This document shows, in pieces, positions 1 to 6,988 of a DNA stretch of 11,905 bases. This DNA is from Spirochaetia bacterium UBA2205 (GTDB taxonomy: Bacteria; Spirochaetota; UBA4802; UB4802). The position numbers and the translations under genes are program-made. The stretch's first letter is position 1. Every line of letters starts with the position of its first letter. The stretch spans positions 65,301 to 77,205 of the forward strand of contig DCUV01000037.1 of NCBI GenBank assembly GCA_002328585.1. The letters are read 5' to 3'. The notes under the pieces were generated by a model. That model saw only the letters and a list, made by a program, of their open reading frames with translations, ran no database searches and was not told the origin of the DNA.

Positions 1-115
1 CTTCGTCCAGTGCCTGCAACATTGCCTGAGCAAACATGACGTTATGCCTGTTTTCAACAGTGTTCATAGTGATGATTGCAATATTCTCATCTTTTTTCCA
101 TTCTACAATGCCCAT
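1..115 (-). CDS. Enoyl-CoA hydratase/isomerase family protein, N-terminal fragment (runs off the left edge)
   Basis: Only the first 38 codons are present; the gene continues beyond position 1. The translation begins MGIVEWKKDENIAI and continues with TMNTVENRHNVMF and AMLQALDE. This is the usual crotonase-fold opening: a short beta hairpin, then an (E)NRHN-type turn leading into the first helix with F..AML.ALDE. In this family such proteins hydrate or isomerise acyl-CoA double bonds, for example in beta-oxidation; the active-site part lies outside the window, so substrate and exact reaction cannot be judged. The ATG at 113-115 is preceded by AGGGGG five bases upstream, a strong ribosome site that fixes the start. 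It lies 58 bases downstream of the 122-residue gene on the same strand with no terminator between, so the two are probably co-transcribed. Confidence 0.8.
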   Translation of the reverse strand, partial: MGIVEWKKDENIAIITMNTVENRHNVMFAQAMLQALDE

Positions 116-173
116 ATATACCCCCTGTAAAATTTATTTAAAAAATAGTAGTAAGTGCGCATTATGTTAACAA

Positions 174-542
174 TTATTCACTGCAAATTCTGAATGATCC
201 TTTTTTAAAAAAATCTTTAAAATCCTGAGGCAATGTGTCATTCAATATATATAAAAGTTCGCTACAATCGTCATCGCATACTATTTGATTTTCCCTGTCT
301 TTGAAGTTGAATCTATCCCAGTTTAAGCATCGAACGTGTGTCATTACTGCAGTAAAAATCTTTTCTGAATATGGCACATCTTCTTCCCATACCTGCTCTA
401 GTTCATAATAATAATCAAGTCGGGTCCCTATCGGACTAAAACCACGGGCAAACGCTAAATCAATAATCTGAAGCCATATGCGTTCCTGACATATATACAG
501 GGAACTATCGTACATGTTTTGTAAAATAAATGGAGATGCCAT
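174..542 (-). CDS. Hypothetical protein, 122 residues, acidic, cytoplasmic
   Basis: I do not recognise this family. The protein has no signal peptide or membrane segment and is acidic, with clusters such as YYYELEQVWEEDVPYSEK (about 44-61) and CDDDCSELL (about 89-97). It carries several cysteines, including a CDDDC pair and one near the C-terminus (ICSE), but no standard zinc-binding pattern. The start at 540-542 is supported by GAAGGTG about five bases upstream, and the frame is open with ordinary codon use, so I take it as a real gene. It precedes the enoyl-CoA hydratase family gene by 58 bases on the same strand and may be its operon partner. A role in acyl-CoA metabolism can only be guessed from that position. 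Confidence 0.6.
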   Translation of the reverse strand: MASPFILQNMYDSSLYICQERIWLQIIDLAFARGFSPIGTRLDYYYELEQVWEEDVPYSEKIFTAVMTHVRCLNWDRFNFKDRENQIVCDDDCSELLYILNDTLPQDFKDFFKKGSFRICSE

Positions 543-558
543 AGTACACCTTCATAAC

Positions 559-590
559 ACTATATGCGTAACATCGTTATGTGCTGTCAA
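559..590 (-). promoter_or_regulatory. Possible promoter for the 122-residue protein gene
   Basis: On the minus strand a consensus TTGACA (585-590) lies upstream of TATAGT (559-564, five of six consensus bases). The spacer is 20 bases, longer than the usual 17, so the pairing is doubtful; CATATA at 18 bases is an alternative. A six-base inverted repeat CATAAC/GTTATG (553-558 and 576-581) straddles the same region. Position just ahead of the start at 542 is the main support. Confidence 0.35.
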
Positions 591-699
591 GGCTGTTTTA
601 TGTTTTAATAATTAAAATTTGAGCGATAGTTACTGGTAATGGTGTAATTAAAATGTAATTATTGCTGTTCATGATCCTTGTTCATCAATTCATTAATAC

Positions 700-729
700 A
701 AAAAGGGCTATTGAAGAATAGCCCTTTTT
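700..729 (-). terminator. Factor-independent terminator closing the acetate-CoA ligase operon
   Basis: A perfect 11-base inverted repeat, AAAAAGGGCTA (700-710) and TAGCCCTTTTT (719-729), encloses an 8-base loop. The stem ends in a T tract on either strand, so it can act in both directions. It lies 21 bases beyond the stop codon of the DRTGG-domain gene (751-1782) on the minus strand, which is the transcript it most likely ends. Confidence 0.88.
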
Positions 730-750
730 GTACATGAAATATGCAACATA

Positions 751-1782
751 TTATAGAGCGGAGATAGTTACATGTTCTTTTACCAGCTTTTCAGCCAGTG
801 CAATTTTTTCCTTGTTATCCTTTGTAAGGAGAGCTTCCATCTTATCAATTTGTGCTGCTACTTGATAGGCATTGCTTGAAACAAGGAGAAGTGGAATGTT
901 CTTCTCAGCGGCTTTTGAAATAATATTTGATGGAGGCAGGATATTATTGGTTAAGATAATCCCTACCGTATTTGTTTCCAGTGCCGATATAATAATATCA
1001 CTTCGATCGCCGCTTGTAATCAAGAGCTTACCTTCTTTATTAAAGAGAGGATTTCTCAGCGCTTCGTTTACCGACATGGCACCCAAAAATACATTTTTTA
1101 CTACTTTATTTAATCCTGATTCGCCAGCAATAACCTTTGCAAATAGTGCTTCTGACAGATAGTCCATGGAAAAATAGGTAAGTTCTGCTGAATAGGGAAT
1201 CATGCCTAAAATGGGCACACCCATCTTCTCAATTTTATCTGCATAGGTGCTTTTGAAATCATCAAGATCGTGGATCTTGTTTATGATCACACCTAAGAAA
1301 TTGATATCGCTGGTATCGACATATCGCTTAAAGAGTGTTATATCATCAATAATAACATCATCGTTGCCACCAACAATAAGCACTAATTTTGCATCAAGTG
1401 ATTTTGTCACTGTTATTGGGTCTAAGTATACTGAAACACCATAGGCAAGGTCTTTTCCACTTTCAATAAAGAGCACTTCCCTGTTCTTTGCTATTGATTT
1501 TGCAACTTCAAGAAGCTTTTCTTTGATACGGGCTTCATCATACACATATCGCAGTTTAGCATGTTCAAACCCAATCGTCATATCTTCGGGATTTTCTTCC
1601 AATCCAAAAAGGTTGGTAAGTAATGCAGCATCATAATCCCATAGCCGTTTTTTCCTGTATATAAGCCTATCGCCAAAGGGTTTCATATATGCAACTTCTT
1701 TGCCCATTGCTTTTGCTAACCCGGTAAAGATTGTAGTTTTTCCGGCGCTTCTTCGTGTACAAGCAAATACTATTTTATTCAT
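751..1782 (-). CDS. BioD-like/DRTGG-domain P-loop protein (phosphotransacetylase N-terminal-type regulatory module, stand-alone)
   Basis: The 343-residue protein has two recognisable parts. Residues 1 to about 215 are a dethiobiotin-synthetase-like P-loop domain, with a deviant Walker A motif TRRSAGKTT (9-17) followed by MKPFGD (33-38) and ESGKDLAYG (107-115). Residues about 230-315 match the DRTGG domain: SGDRSDIIISAL (257-268) and GIILTNN (274-280), where the family commonly has GDR.D and LTGG. This pair of domains forms the N-terminal half of long phosphotransacetylases, where it has a regulatory, nucleotide-binding role. The catalytic acetyltransferase half (roughly 330 residues) is absent, so the protein should not make acetyl phosphate itself. 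It is the last gene of a three-gene operon, 12 bases after the acetate-CoA ligase stop, with GAGG ahead of the ATG and a terminator just beyond. I infer a regulatory or ATP-dependent accessory role for the ligase; that role is not shown by sequence. Confidence 0.83.
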   Translation of the reverse strand: MNKIVFACTRRSAGKTTIFTGLAKAMGKEVAYMKPFGDRLIYRKKRLWDYDAALLTNLFGLEENPEDMTIGFEHAKLRYVYDEARIKEKLLEVAKSIAKNREVLFIESGKDLAYGVSVYLDPITVTKSLDAKLVLIVGGNDDVIIDDITLFKRYVDTSDINFLGVIINKIHDLDDFKSTYADKIEKMGVPILGMIPYSAELTYFSMDYLSEALFAKVIAGESGLNKVVKNVFLGAMSVNEALRNPLFNKEGKLLITSGDRSDIIISALETNTVGIILTNNILPPSNIISKAAEKNIPLLLVSSNAYQVAAQIDKMEALLTKDNKEKIALAEKLVKEHVTISAL

Positions 1783-1794
1783 AATATACCTCGC

Positions 1795-3912
1795 TTACGA
1801 TTTAGAAATAATTATCCTGACGTCTACTGCTTTAAGCCCTTTGCCCTGTTCGTAAACGACAACAGGATTAATCTCGATATCAGTGATTCGCGGTATCTTC
1901 CTGATGATAGTTGCAACTTTAATTATTGTGTCAACAACAATATCAATATCTTTTTGCTCTTCACCGCGAACTCCAAGGAGTAATGGATATGATCTGATTT
2001 CAGATAGCATTGAACGTGCTTCTTTTTTGTTAAGTGTTGCAGCTCTAAAGGCAACATCCTTCATAACTTCAACATAGATACCACCCAATCCACACATAAC
2101 GATTGGCCCAAGCTGTGGATCTCTGCGTGCACCAACAATGAGTTCAACACCTTTCTGAACCATTTCGCATACTTCAATACCGTCTATAACAGCATCTTCC
2201 TTGTATGCCCTGCAGTTCTTCATTATAGCTTCATATGCATCCATTACTTCCTGTTTATTTAATATGTCTAATGCCACGCCACCAGCATCGGATTTATGTA
2301 AAATATCACGAGAAACAACTTTCATAACGACAGGATACCCTATCTGCTCAGCCAGCCGTACACATTCATCAATTGATTTACCAATACCTGCGCCTGGTAT
2401 CATGACACCAGAAGCTTTCATTACTTCCTGTCCTTCATTAGCAAGCAGGAATGTTCTGCCATCGGCAATTGCTCCATCAATGATTTTATTAATTGTGTTA
2501 ATATCCATATCTGCATCATCCACTCTATCATCACGTTCCACTAACATGGTTGAATATCTATATAATGCACCCATGCACGAAACAGCTTCATAGACGTCCG
2601 GAAATACAGGGACATTCATCTTCCTGAGCTGTACAATTGCATCTTCAACTGACCTGCCACCTACAACGGCGTATGCAACGGGTTTGCCACTGGCCAGATG
2701 CTTACCATACGTATCACGAATCATTGGCGCTAAGTTCTCGGCATCAAATGTTGCTGTTTCACAATAAAGGGCTAACGTTGCATTCATATCTTCGGAACGG
2801 GTAGGTGCACTGAGAGCTAAATCATAATCTGCAGCTTTAGCACCACCGGTAATATCAACTGGATTTTTTGTGGAACCAAATTCTGGTGTTGCAGGCCCAA
2901 AAACTTCTTTTAGTACAAGCTGATCATCATATAAATCAACACCATATTTTTCGCATGCATCTGTTGCCATAACACCAATTCCACCGCCATTGGTAACAAT
3001 AACCGTATTTTTGCCTTTTGGACGAGGCGAATAAGCCAAAAATTTGCACCAGTTGAATGCTTCCTGTAAATTTTCTGCTCTGAGCAATCCTGATTGTCGT
3101 GCAATAGCATCAAAAATTTCATCTGAACCAGCCAATGAGCCGGTATGTGATGCTGCAGCCATTGCACCACGTTTTGAACGTCCTGATTTTAACACTACGA
3201 TTGGTTTTAACTTTGTTGCTTCACGAACAGCTTCAATAAAACGCTCGCCTTCTTTCATACCTTCAATATACATAAGAATGACTTTTGTTTCCTGATCGCG
3301 CATGACAAATTCCAGACAATCAGCTTCATCAATGTCGGCTTTATTGCCTATTGATACAATAGCGGATAATCCCATATTTTCAACAGCGGTTTTCCCAATC
3401 ATTGCTATTCCCAGCGCACCGCTCTGGGTCAATATAGCAACATTCCCACGTAAAATATCAGTAGCTGAAAATGTTGAGTTGTAATTGCCCGATGCAGAGT
3501 AGACTCCAAAAATGTTGGGACCTAAAATACGTGTTCCTTTTGAACGTGCATATTCTACAATCTTATGCTCAAGTTCAACCTCACCAATTTCTGAGAAACC
3601 TGATGTAATAATTTGCACATGTTTTACGCCCTTGTCTGCACATTCTTTGACAGCATCAAAGGTTAATTTTGCAGGAACACAAATAGTTGCTACATCAATT
3701 TCATCCTTAATATCAGAAATACTCGGGTAACAGTCTACACCTAATATTGCACCCCCTTTGGGATTTATAGGATAGATCCTGCCTTTAAAACCACCCTGTA
3801 TGATATTACGGGTGATGCTAAACCCAATCTTGCCTGGTTGTGAAGAAGCACCAACTATTGCGACACTTTTGGGCTGGAATAAAGTAACAATACTAGCATT
3901 TTTTGATTTCAT
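1795..3912 (-). CDS. Acetate-CoA ligase (ADP-forming), alpha-beta fused; acyl-CoA synthetase of the NDP-forming superfamily
   Basis: This family catalyses acyl-CoA + ADP + phosphate to acid + CoA + ATP, a substrate-level phosphorylation step in fermentation of acetate or related acids; it can run in reverse. The 705-residue length fits the fused alpha-beta form. Domains in order: CoA-binding Rossmann domain with VAIVGASSQPGKIG (17-30) and GRIYPINPKGG (44-54); succinyl-CoA-ligase-like domains with LTQSGALG (161-168) and the phosphohistidine motif ASHTGSLAG (254-262, His256); then an ATP-grasp beta part from about 480, with HKSDAGGV (539-546, His539 being the likely second phosphohistidine) and DIEINPVVV (678-686). 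All expected catalytic motifs are present, so the enzyme looks intact. The start overlaps the upstream CoA-transferase stop as ATGA (3909-3912), with AGGGGAG seven bases upstream, implying translational coupling. The acyl substrate (acetate, propionate or a longer or aromatic acid) cannot be read from sequence. Confidence 0.93.
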   Translation of the reverse strand: MKSKNASIVTLFQPKSVAIVGASSQPGKIGFSITRNIIQGGFKGRIYPINPKGGAILGVDCYPSISDIKDEIDVATICVPAKLTFDAVKECADKGVKHVQIITSGFSEIGEVELEHKIVEYARSKGTRILGPNIFGVYSASGNYNSTFSATDILRGNVAILTQSGALGIAMIGKTAVENMGLSAIVSIGNKADIDEADCLEFVMRDQETKVILMYIEGMKEGERFIEAVREATKLKPIVVLKSGRSKRGAMAAASHTGSLAGSDEIFDAIARQSGLLRAENLQEAFNWCKFLAYSPRPKGKNTVIVTNGGGIGVMATDACEKYGVDLYDDQLVLKEVFGPATPEFGSTKNPVDITGGAKAADYDLALSAPTRSEDMNATLALYCETATFDAENLAPMIRDTYGKHLASGKPVAYAVVGGRSVEDAIVQLRKMNVPVFPDVYEAVSCMGALYRYSTMLVERDDRVDDADMDINTINKIIDGAIADGRTFLLANEGQEVMKASGVMIPGAGIGKSIDECVRLAEQIGYPVVMKVVSRDILHKSDAGGVALDILNKQEVMDAYEAIMKNCRAYKEDAVIDGIEVCEMVQKGVELIVGARRDPQLGPIVMCGLGGIYVEVMKDVAFRAATLNKKEARSMLSEIRSYPLLLGVRGEEQKDIDIVVDTIIKVATIIRKIPRITDIEINPVVVYEQGKGLKAVDVRIIISKS

Positions 3913-5807
3913 TGTTCATCTCCCCTAAATTCCATCTTCAATTCGTATACTCCTGCACTACTCCTCTTTTCTATGTTAAACCCCATTTTTTCAAAAAGAT
4001 GCAGCATTGGCTTGTTTTCAACAAGCACCTCTGCAGTGAATCCCAGCAAACCATTTCTTTTAGCTATCAGTGTTAAATATGATAGCAATACCTGACCAAT
4101 ACCTTTATATTGATAATCATCACGCACAGCAAATGCTACTTCTGCCCAGTGTTGATATTCCTGTATACCGTACTGACCAACGCCGACCACAACTTCTTTT
4201 CCATTCTGCTCAACAACAGCTAAAATTACCAGCTCTTTGGTATAATCAATGACAACCATCTCCTGTAAACGCTCATGCGGCATATCTTTTCGTGTTGAAA
4301 TAAAACGCCTATAGAGGCTCTGGTCGGATAGTGAGTAAAAAAAGTCCTTTAATAGTTCTTCATCGCTGATCTTGACAGGTCGTAAAAATAACTTTATACC
4401 TGTCTTTGTTGTACGGTATGTCTCAAGATGCTCGGGGTATTCACCCTTCTTGCCCGGGATAAATGCCTGATCTCTGTAAATAAGACCATCTTTCTTGGCT
4501 TCTTCTATAAGCCACGGCCTGAACTTTGGATGAGCTATTGCAATCAGATCCATTGCGCGCTCCCTAATGTTTTTGCCATGGATATAGGCTATCCCATATT
4601 CTGTTACCACGTAATGAACATCACCACGATTCAGGGTAATCCCTGCGCCTTCAGGTATAAAAGGCACAATTCGTGAAGTCTGTTCATCTTCTGTGGTTGA
4701 ACGTAATGTAAGGATACTTTTGCCGCCAGGAGCAAGTATAGCACCTCGCATAAAGTCAGCCTGGCCACCGATACCGCTAAAAAAACTTTTTCCCAGTGAT
4801 TCAGCAGTAGCCTGACCGGTTAAATCTATTTGCAGTGCAGCATTAATTGCAGTCATCCTGCGTTGCTGCGCAATGATGATCGGATTATTGGTGTAATCAA
4901 TAGTTTTAAACTCAATAGATGGATTGTCATGAATATATTCGTAGGTAGGTTTTGTGCCCATGCAAAATGATGCAATGGTTTTGCCCCGGTCAACTGTCTT
5001 CTCAGAATTGGTAACAACGCCTGCCTTCATCAATTCGACAATGCCATCAGAAATAAGTTCGGTATGAACACCAAGGTTTTTTTTGCTTATCAGATGTTTC
5101 AGGATAGCATTGGGCATTCTTCCATATCCAACCTGAATGGTGTCACCATCTTGAATGATGAGTGAAACATATTTCCCAATGCGGTTTGAAATGTCATCTG
5201 AATCTTTGGTTGTGAATTCTAATATTTCTTCATCATGGGGTACAATAAAATCAACATCCTTTATATGTATAAATGCATCGCCATGAACGCGAGGCATTTG
5301 CTTATTAACCTGTACAACAACAAGCCGTGCACTTTCTACGGCAGTTTTTACAATATCAACACTAACGCCCAGGCTTAAATAACCATGTTCGTCAGGGTAT
5401 GAAGTCTGAACCAGTGCAACATCTATGTCAATTATTCCATTTCGTAACAACTGAGGAACACGTGATAAAAATATTGGGGTGTAATCAGCTATTCCCTTAT
5501 TTACAGCATTGCGGGTGTTCATGCCAATAAAAAAAGAATTATGTCTGAAATTTTGTTTAAACTTTTCATCGGCATACGGTGCCACACCAAGTGTCCATAC
5601 ATGAATCACCTCAGTGTCAAAAAAAGCTTTAGGATACGACTTTACATATTCAACAAGAGCATTGACCAAATATTGAGGTTCACTGCATGCTGTACCTATG
5701 AAGATTCTGTCACCACGGTTAATATGACTGAATATCTTCTCCTCTGGAAGAAATTTCTCAGGGTAAATTCTTTTATAATCTTCCAGTTTTGCAGTATTCT
5801 GCTCCAT
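3909..5807 (-). CDS. Acetyl-CoA hydrolase/CoA-transferase fused to a C-terminal GNAT N-acetyltransferase domain
   Basis: The 632-residue protein begins with a two-part CoA-transferase/acetyl-CoA hydrolase module (about 10-460), as in 4-hydroxybutyrate or butyryl-CoA:acetate CoA-transferases. Supporting motifs are VGYGRMPNAIL (226-236, a GxG loop), LGVHTELISDG (245-255, where Glu250 is the likely thioester-forming residue), GIGGQADFMRGA (345-356) and VVTEYGIAYIHGKNIRERA (400-418). Residues about 470-628 form a GNAT domain with the acetyl-CoA loop QYKGIG (566-571) and ENKPMLHLFEKMGF (597-610). This fusion is a known architecture. The first part should move CoA between acetyl-CoA and other acids; the GNAT part may acetylate a protein lysine or a small molecule. 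It is the first gene of the operon, with GGAAGGGGG just ahead of the ATG, and overlaps the ligase gene by four bases, so transferase and ligase probably share a CoA-ester pool. Confidence 0.92.
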   Translation of the reverse strand: MEQNTAKLEDYKRIYPEKFLPEEKIFSHINRGDRIFIGTACSEPQYLVNALVEYVKSYPKAFFDTEVIHVWTLGVAPYADEKFKQNFRHNSFFIGMNTRNAVNKGIADYTPIFLSRVPQLLRNGIIDIDVALVQTSYPDEHGYLSLGVSVDIVKTAVESARLVVVQVNKQMPRVHGDAFIHIKDVDFIVPHDEEILEFTTKDSDDISNRIGKYVSLIIQDGDTIQVGYGRMPNAILKHLISKKNLGVHTELISDGIVELMKAGVVTNSEKTVDRGKTIASFCMGTKPTYEYIHDNPSIEFKTIDYTNNPIIIAQQRRMTAINAALQIDLTGQATAESLGKSFFSGIGGQADFMRGAILAPGGKSILTLRSTTEDEQTSRIVPFIPEGAGITLNRGDVHYVVTEYGIAYIHGKNIRERAMDLIAIAHPKFRPWLIEEAKKDGLIYRDQAFIPGKKGEYPEHLETYRTTKTGIKLFLRPVKISDEELLKDFFYSLSDQSLYRRFISTRKDMPHERLQEMVVIDYTKELVILAVVEQNGKEVVVGVGQYGIQEYQHWAEVAFAVRDDYQYKGIGQVLLSYLTLIAKRNGLLGFTAEVLVENKPMLHLFEKMGFNIEKRSSAGVYELKMEFRGDEQ

Positions 5808-5818
5808 ACGCCCCCTTC

Positions 5819-5849
5819 CAATCTGCTATGTATAAAAAATAACAGATTG
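5819..5849. promoter_or_regulatory. Inverted repeat in the leader of the CoA-transferase operon
   Basis: The arms CAATCTG (5819-5825) and CAGATTG (5843-5849) are exact reverse complements separated by 17 bases. The repeat sits between the predicted minus-strand -10 region and the ribosome site of the gene starting at 5807. It could be a repressor operator or simply a weak leader hairpin; seven-base arms this far apart can occur by chance in AT-rich DNA. Confidence 0.3.
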
Positions 5850-5853
5850 TATA

Positions 5854-5882
5854 TAAAATATTTTAGCCATTAATTCTGTCAA
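5854..5882 (-). promoter_or_regulatory. Probable promoter of the CoA-transferase/acetate-CoA ligase operon
   Basis: On the minus strand a perfect -35 hexamer TTGACA (5877-5882) is followed after 17 bases by ATTTTA (5854-5859), or after 18 by TTTTAT, in very AT-rich DNA. This would give a leader of about 40 bases before the ATG at 5807. The -10 match is only moderate. A second candidate on the same strand is TTGACA at 5971-5976 with TAGATT at 5948-5953 (17-base spacer). Confidence 0.45.
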
Positions 5883-5964
5883 TTCAAATTTTTATAGTAA
5901 ATAAAATATAATAATCGATATGGTCAATATTTGATTATTATATTAATAATCTATCTATCATTTT

Positions 5965-5976
5965 TTGACATGTCAA
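5965..5976. promoter_or_regulatory. 12-base perfect palindrome TTGACATGTCAA between divergent genes
   Basis: This perfect palindrome lies in the 281-base divergent region between the CoA-transferase operon and the TPR protein gene. It places a consensus TTGACA hexamer on both strands. It may be a dimeric-regulator operator, a shared -35 element, or both. It lies about 20 bases upstream of the plus-strand promoter at 5996-6023. Confidence 0.35.
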
Positions 5977-5995
5977 GGAATAATTGATAAAGGCT

Positions 5996-6023
5996 TTGAA
6001 ATGAAGCAATAGCACGGTATAAT
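5996..6023 (+). promoter_or_regulatory. Sigma70-type promoter for the TPR protein gene
   Basis: TTGAAA (5996-6001, five of six consensus bases) and a perfect TATAAT (6018-6023) are separated by 16 bases. Transcription would start near 6030, giving a leader of about 60 bases to the ATG at 6089. Orientation and position fit the downstream gene. Confidence 0.6.
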
Positions 6024-6088
6024 GTTTTTATGTTGACGAAAATGGATGATATGCAGATATTCGTCGGGTTAATGGCTGGTAATTAAAT

Positions 6089-6790
6089 ATGCGGTTAAAA
6101 TTGTTTATATTGTTATTTTGTATTGTGGCGATAGTTATCTCGTATTTTTATGCGCCGCTGGTATATTACACCTATTTGAAATTATATTATCAGAAGATTT
6201 GCAAAATCGATGAAGTAGCTTTTACCAATAAAGTAAAGGATTTATATTTATCAAAACAATACGATGTTCTGCAACAATATCTTGAGCACGGCTCTGTGCT
6301 ATATCCAGCAAATAAAACAATAAAAAAATATGACGGATTGTACCTGATTGATAATGGAGATGTAAGAGGGGCATTTGTGCTCATTGCTTTAAATGAGATT
6401 CCTGATGATGCAGATACATTGGAAAAGATTATAACAGTCCTTGATGACAATAAATCGTATAAGGAACTGCTGATGGTAGTCCATAAAAAAGGGATAAAAA
6501 CTGCTGCTATAGAATTCCGATATGGGAAAGCTTTGTGTGCATCAGGGATATATCATCAGGGACTATCGCACTTAAAAAAAGCCTACACTCATGGTATTGT
6601 AGAAGCTGATTACTACATTGGGATGTGCTACCATCATCTAATGGATTATAACAATGCTCTGATATGGTATAAAAAGGCATTAGCGCGCAAACCTGGTACT
6701 GTAGAATATATAAAAAGCATAGCGACAGTGTATCAGCAGAAAGGAGATTATGCATCATCAACAAAATATATCATGAGTTTGCAGCATTAA
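6089..6790 (+). CDS. Membrane-anchored tetratricopeptide-repeat (TPR) protein
   Basis: The 233-residue protein has one N-terminal hydrophobic segment (about 4-28, starting LKLFILLFCIVAIVIS) with a basic start and no clear cleavage site, so it is probably a signal anchor with the rest in the periplasm. The C-terminal half contains TPR-like helix pairs: about 143-170, a clear unit at 171-204 (EADYYIGMCYHHLMDYNNAL then WYKKALARKPG) and a third at about 205-231 (YIKSIATVYQQKGDY). TPR folds bind proteins, so a scaffold role is likely; the partner is unknown. The start lacks a good Shine-Dalgarno sequence (only GGCTGG about ten bases upstream), yet an upstream in-frame stop and the placement of the hydrophobic segment leave this ATG as the best choice. 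It is transcribed alone, divergently from the CoA-transferase operon. Confidence 0.78.
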   Translation: MRLKLFILLFCIVAIVISYFYAPLVYYTYLKLYYQKICKIDEVAFTNKVKDLYLSKQYDVLQQYLEHGSVLYPANKTIKKYDGLYLIDNGDVRGAFVLIALNEIPDDADTLEKIITVLDDNKSYKELLMVVHKKGIKTAAIEFRYGKALCASGIYHQGLSHLKKAYTHGIVEADYYIGMCYHHLMDYNNALIWYKKALARKPGTVEYIKSIATVYQQKGDYASSTKYIMSLQH

Positions 6791-6876
6791 TGACCAATGG
6801 AGGGTTAACAATAGCTGTGCTGTACTCACTCAAATGAGACGAAACTATGTGGCGGATATTATCCTGAGCCATGATC

Positions 6877-6896
6877 CATGAATATCTGGATTCATG
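6877..6896. repeat. Small inverted repeat within the dispersed-repeat remnant
   Basis: CATGAAT (6877-6883) and ATTCATG (6890-6896) are exact reverse complements around the 6-base loop ATCTGG. With no following T run it is unlikely to be a terminator. It overlaps the left part of the 40-base-period repeat and probably belongs to the same element. Confidence 0.45.
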
Positions 6897-6953
6897 ATAA
6901 AGCCCGGAATGACTGGAGTGGCAAAAAGGATTACGGGTTAAGCCTGGAATGAC
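6888..6953. repeat. Degraded dispersed intergenic repeat, two units with 40-base period
   Basis: Two copies of a 26-base unit occur at 6888-6913 and 6928-6953. Both begin GGATT and end AGCCYGGAATGAC, with 13 of 14 bases alike in the segments 6900-6913 and 6940-6953. Reverse-complemented, the unit reads GTCATTCCxGGCTT...AATCC. This resembles the GTCATTCC...GGAATCC intergenic repeats I know from many bacterial genomes, which are usually imperfect palindromes. The first unit is more decayed than the second. The element fills the gap between the TPR gene and the acyl-CoA synthetase alpha subunit. Confidence 0.6.
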
Positions 6954-6978
6954 ATTGGGGAATAATTCTATTTTTGGT

Positions 6979-6983
6979 GGAGG
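6979..6983 (+). promoter_or_regulatory. Ribosome binding site that fixes the start of the acyl-CoA synthetase alpha subunit
   Basis: GGAGG at 6979-6983 lies five bases ahead of the ATG at 6989. An in-frame TTG (6974) and GTG (6977) further upstream would extend the protein by four or five residues, but they overlap or precede this site, so the ATG is preferred. Confidence 0.8.
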
Positions 6984-6988
6984 AAGCT

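Noticed and set aside
751..1782. Reading the DRTGG gene as a truncated phosphotransacetylase pseudogene
   Set aside because: It ends at a clean stop followed directly by a terminator, with no remnant of the catalytic domain downstream, and DRTGG-only proteins are a known family form.
2201..2593. Plus-strand open frame of 130 codons antisense to the acetate-CoA ligase
   Set aside because: It lies wholly opposite the conserved ATP-grasp part of the ligase; its composition is that of a shadow frame.
6877..6896. Hairpin as a terminator for the TPR gene
   Set aside because: The stem is short and AT-rich, lies 87 bases past the stop and has no T run; it fits better as part of the repeat element.
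6974..6988. Upstream TTG/GTG starts for the alpha-subunit gene
   Set aside because: They overlap or precede the GGAGG at 6979-6983, which is ideally placed for the ATG at 6989; relatives also begin close to this methionine.
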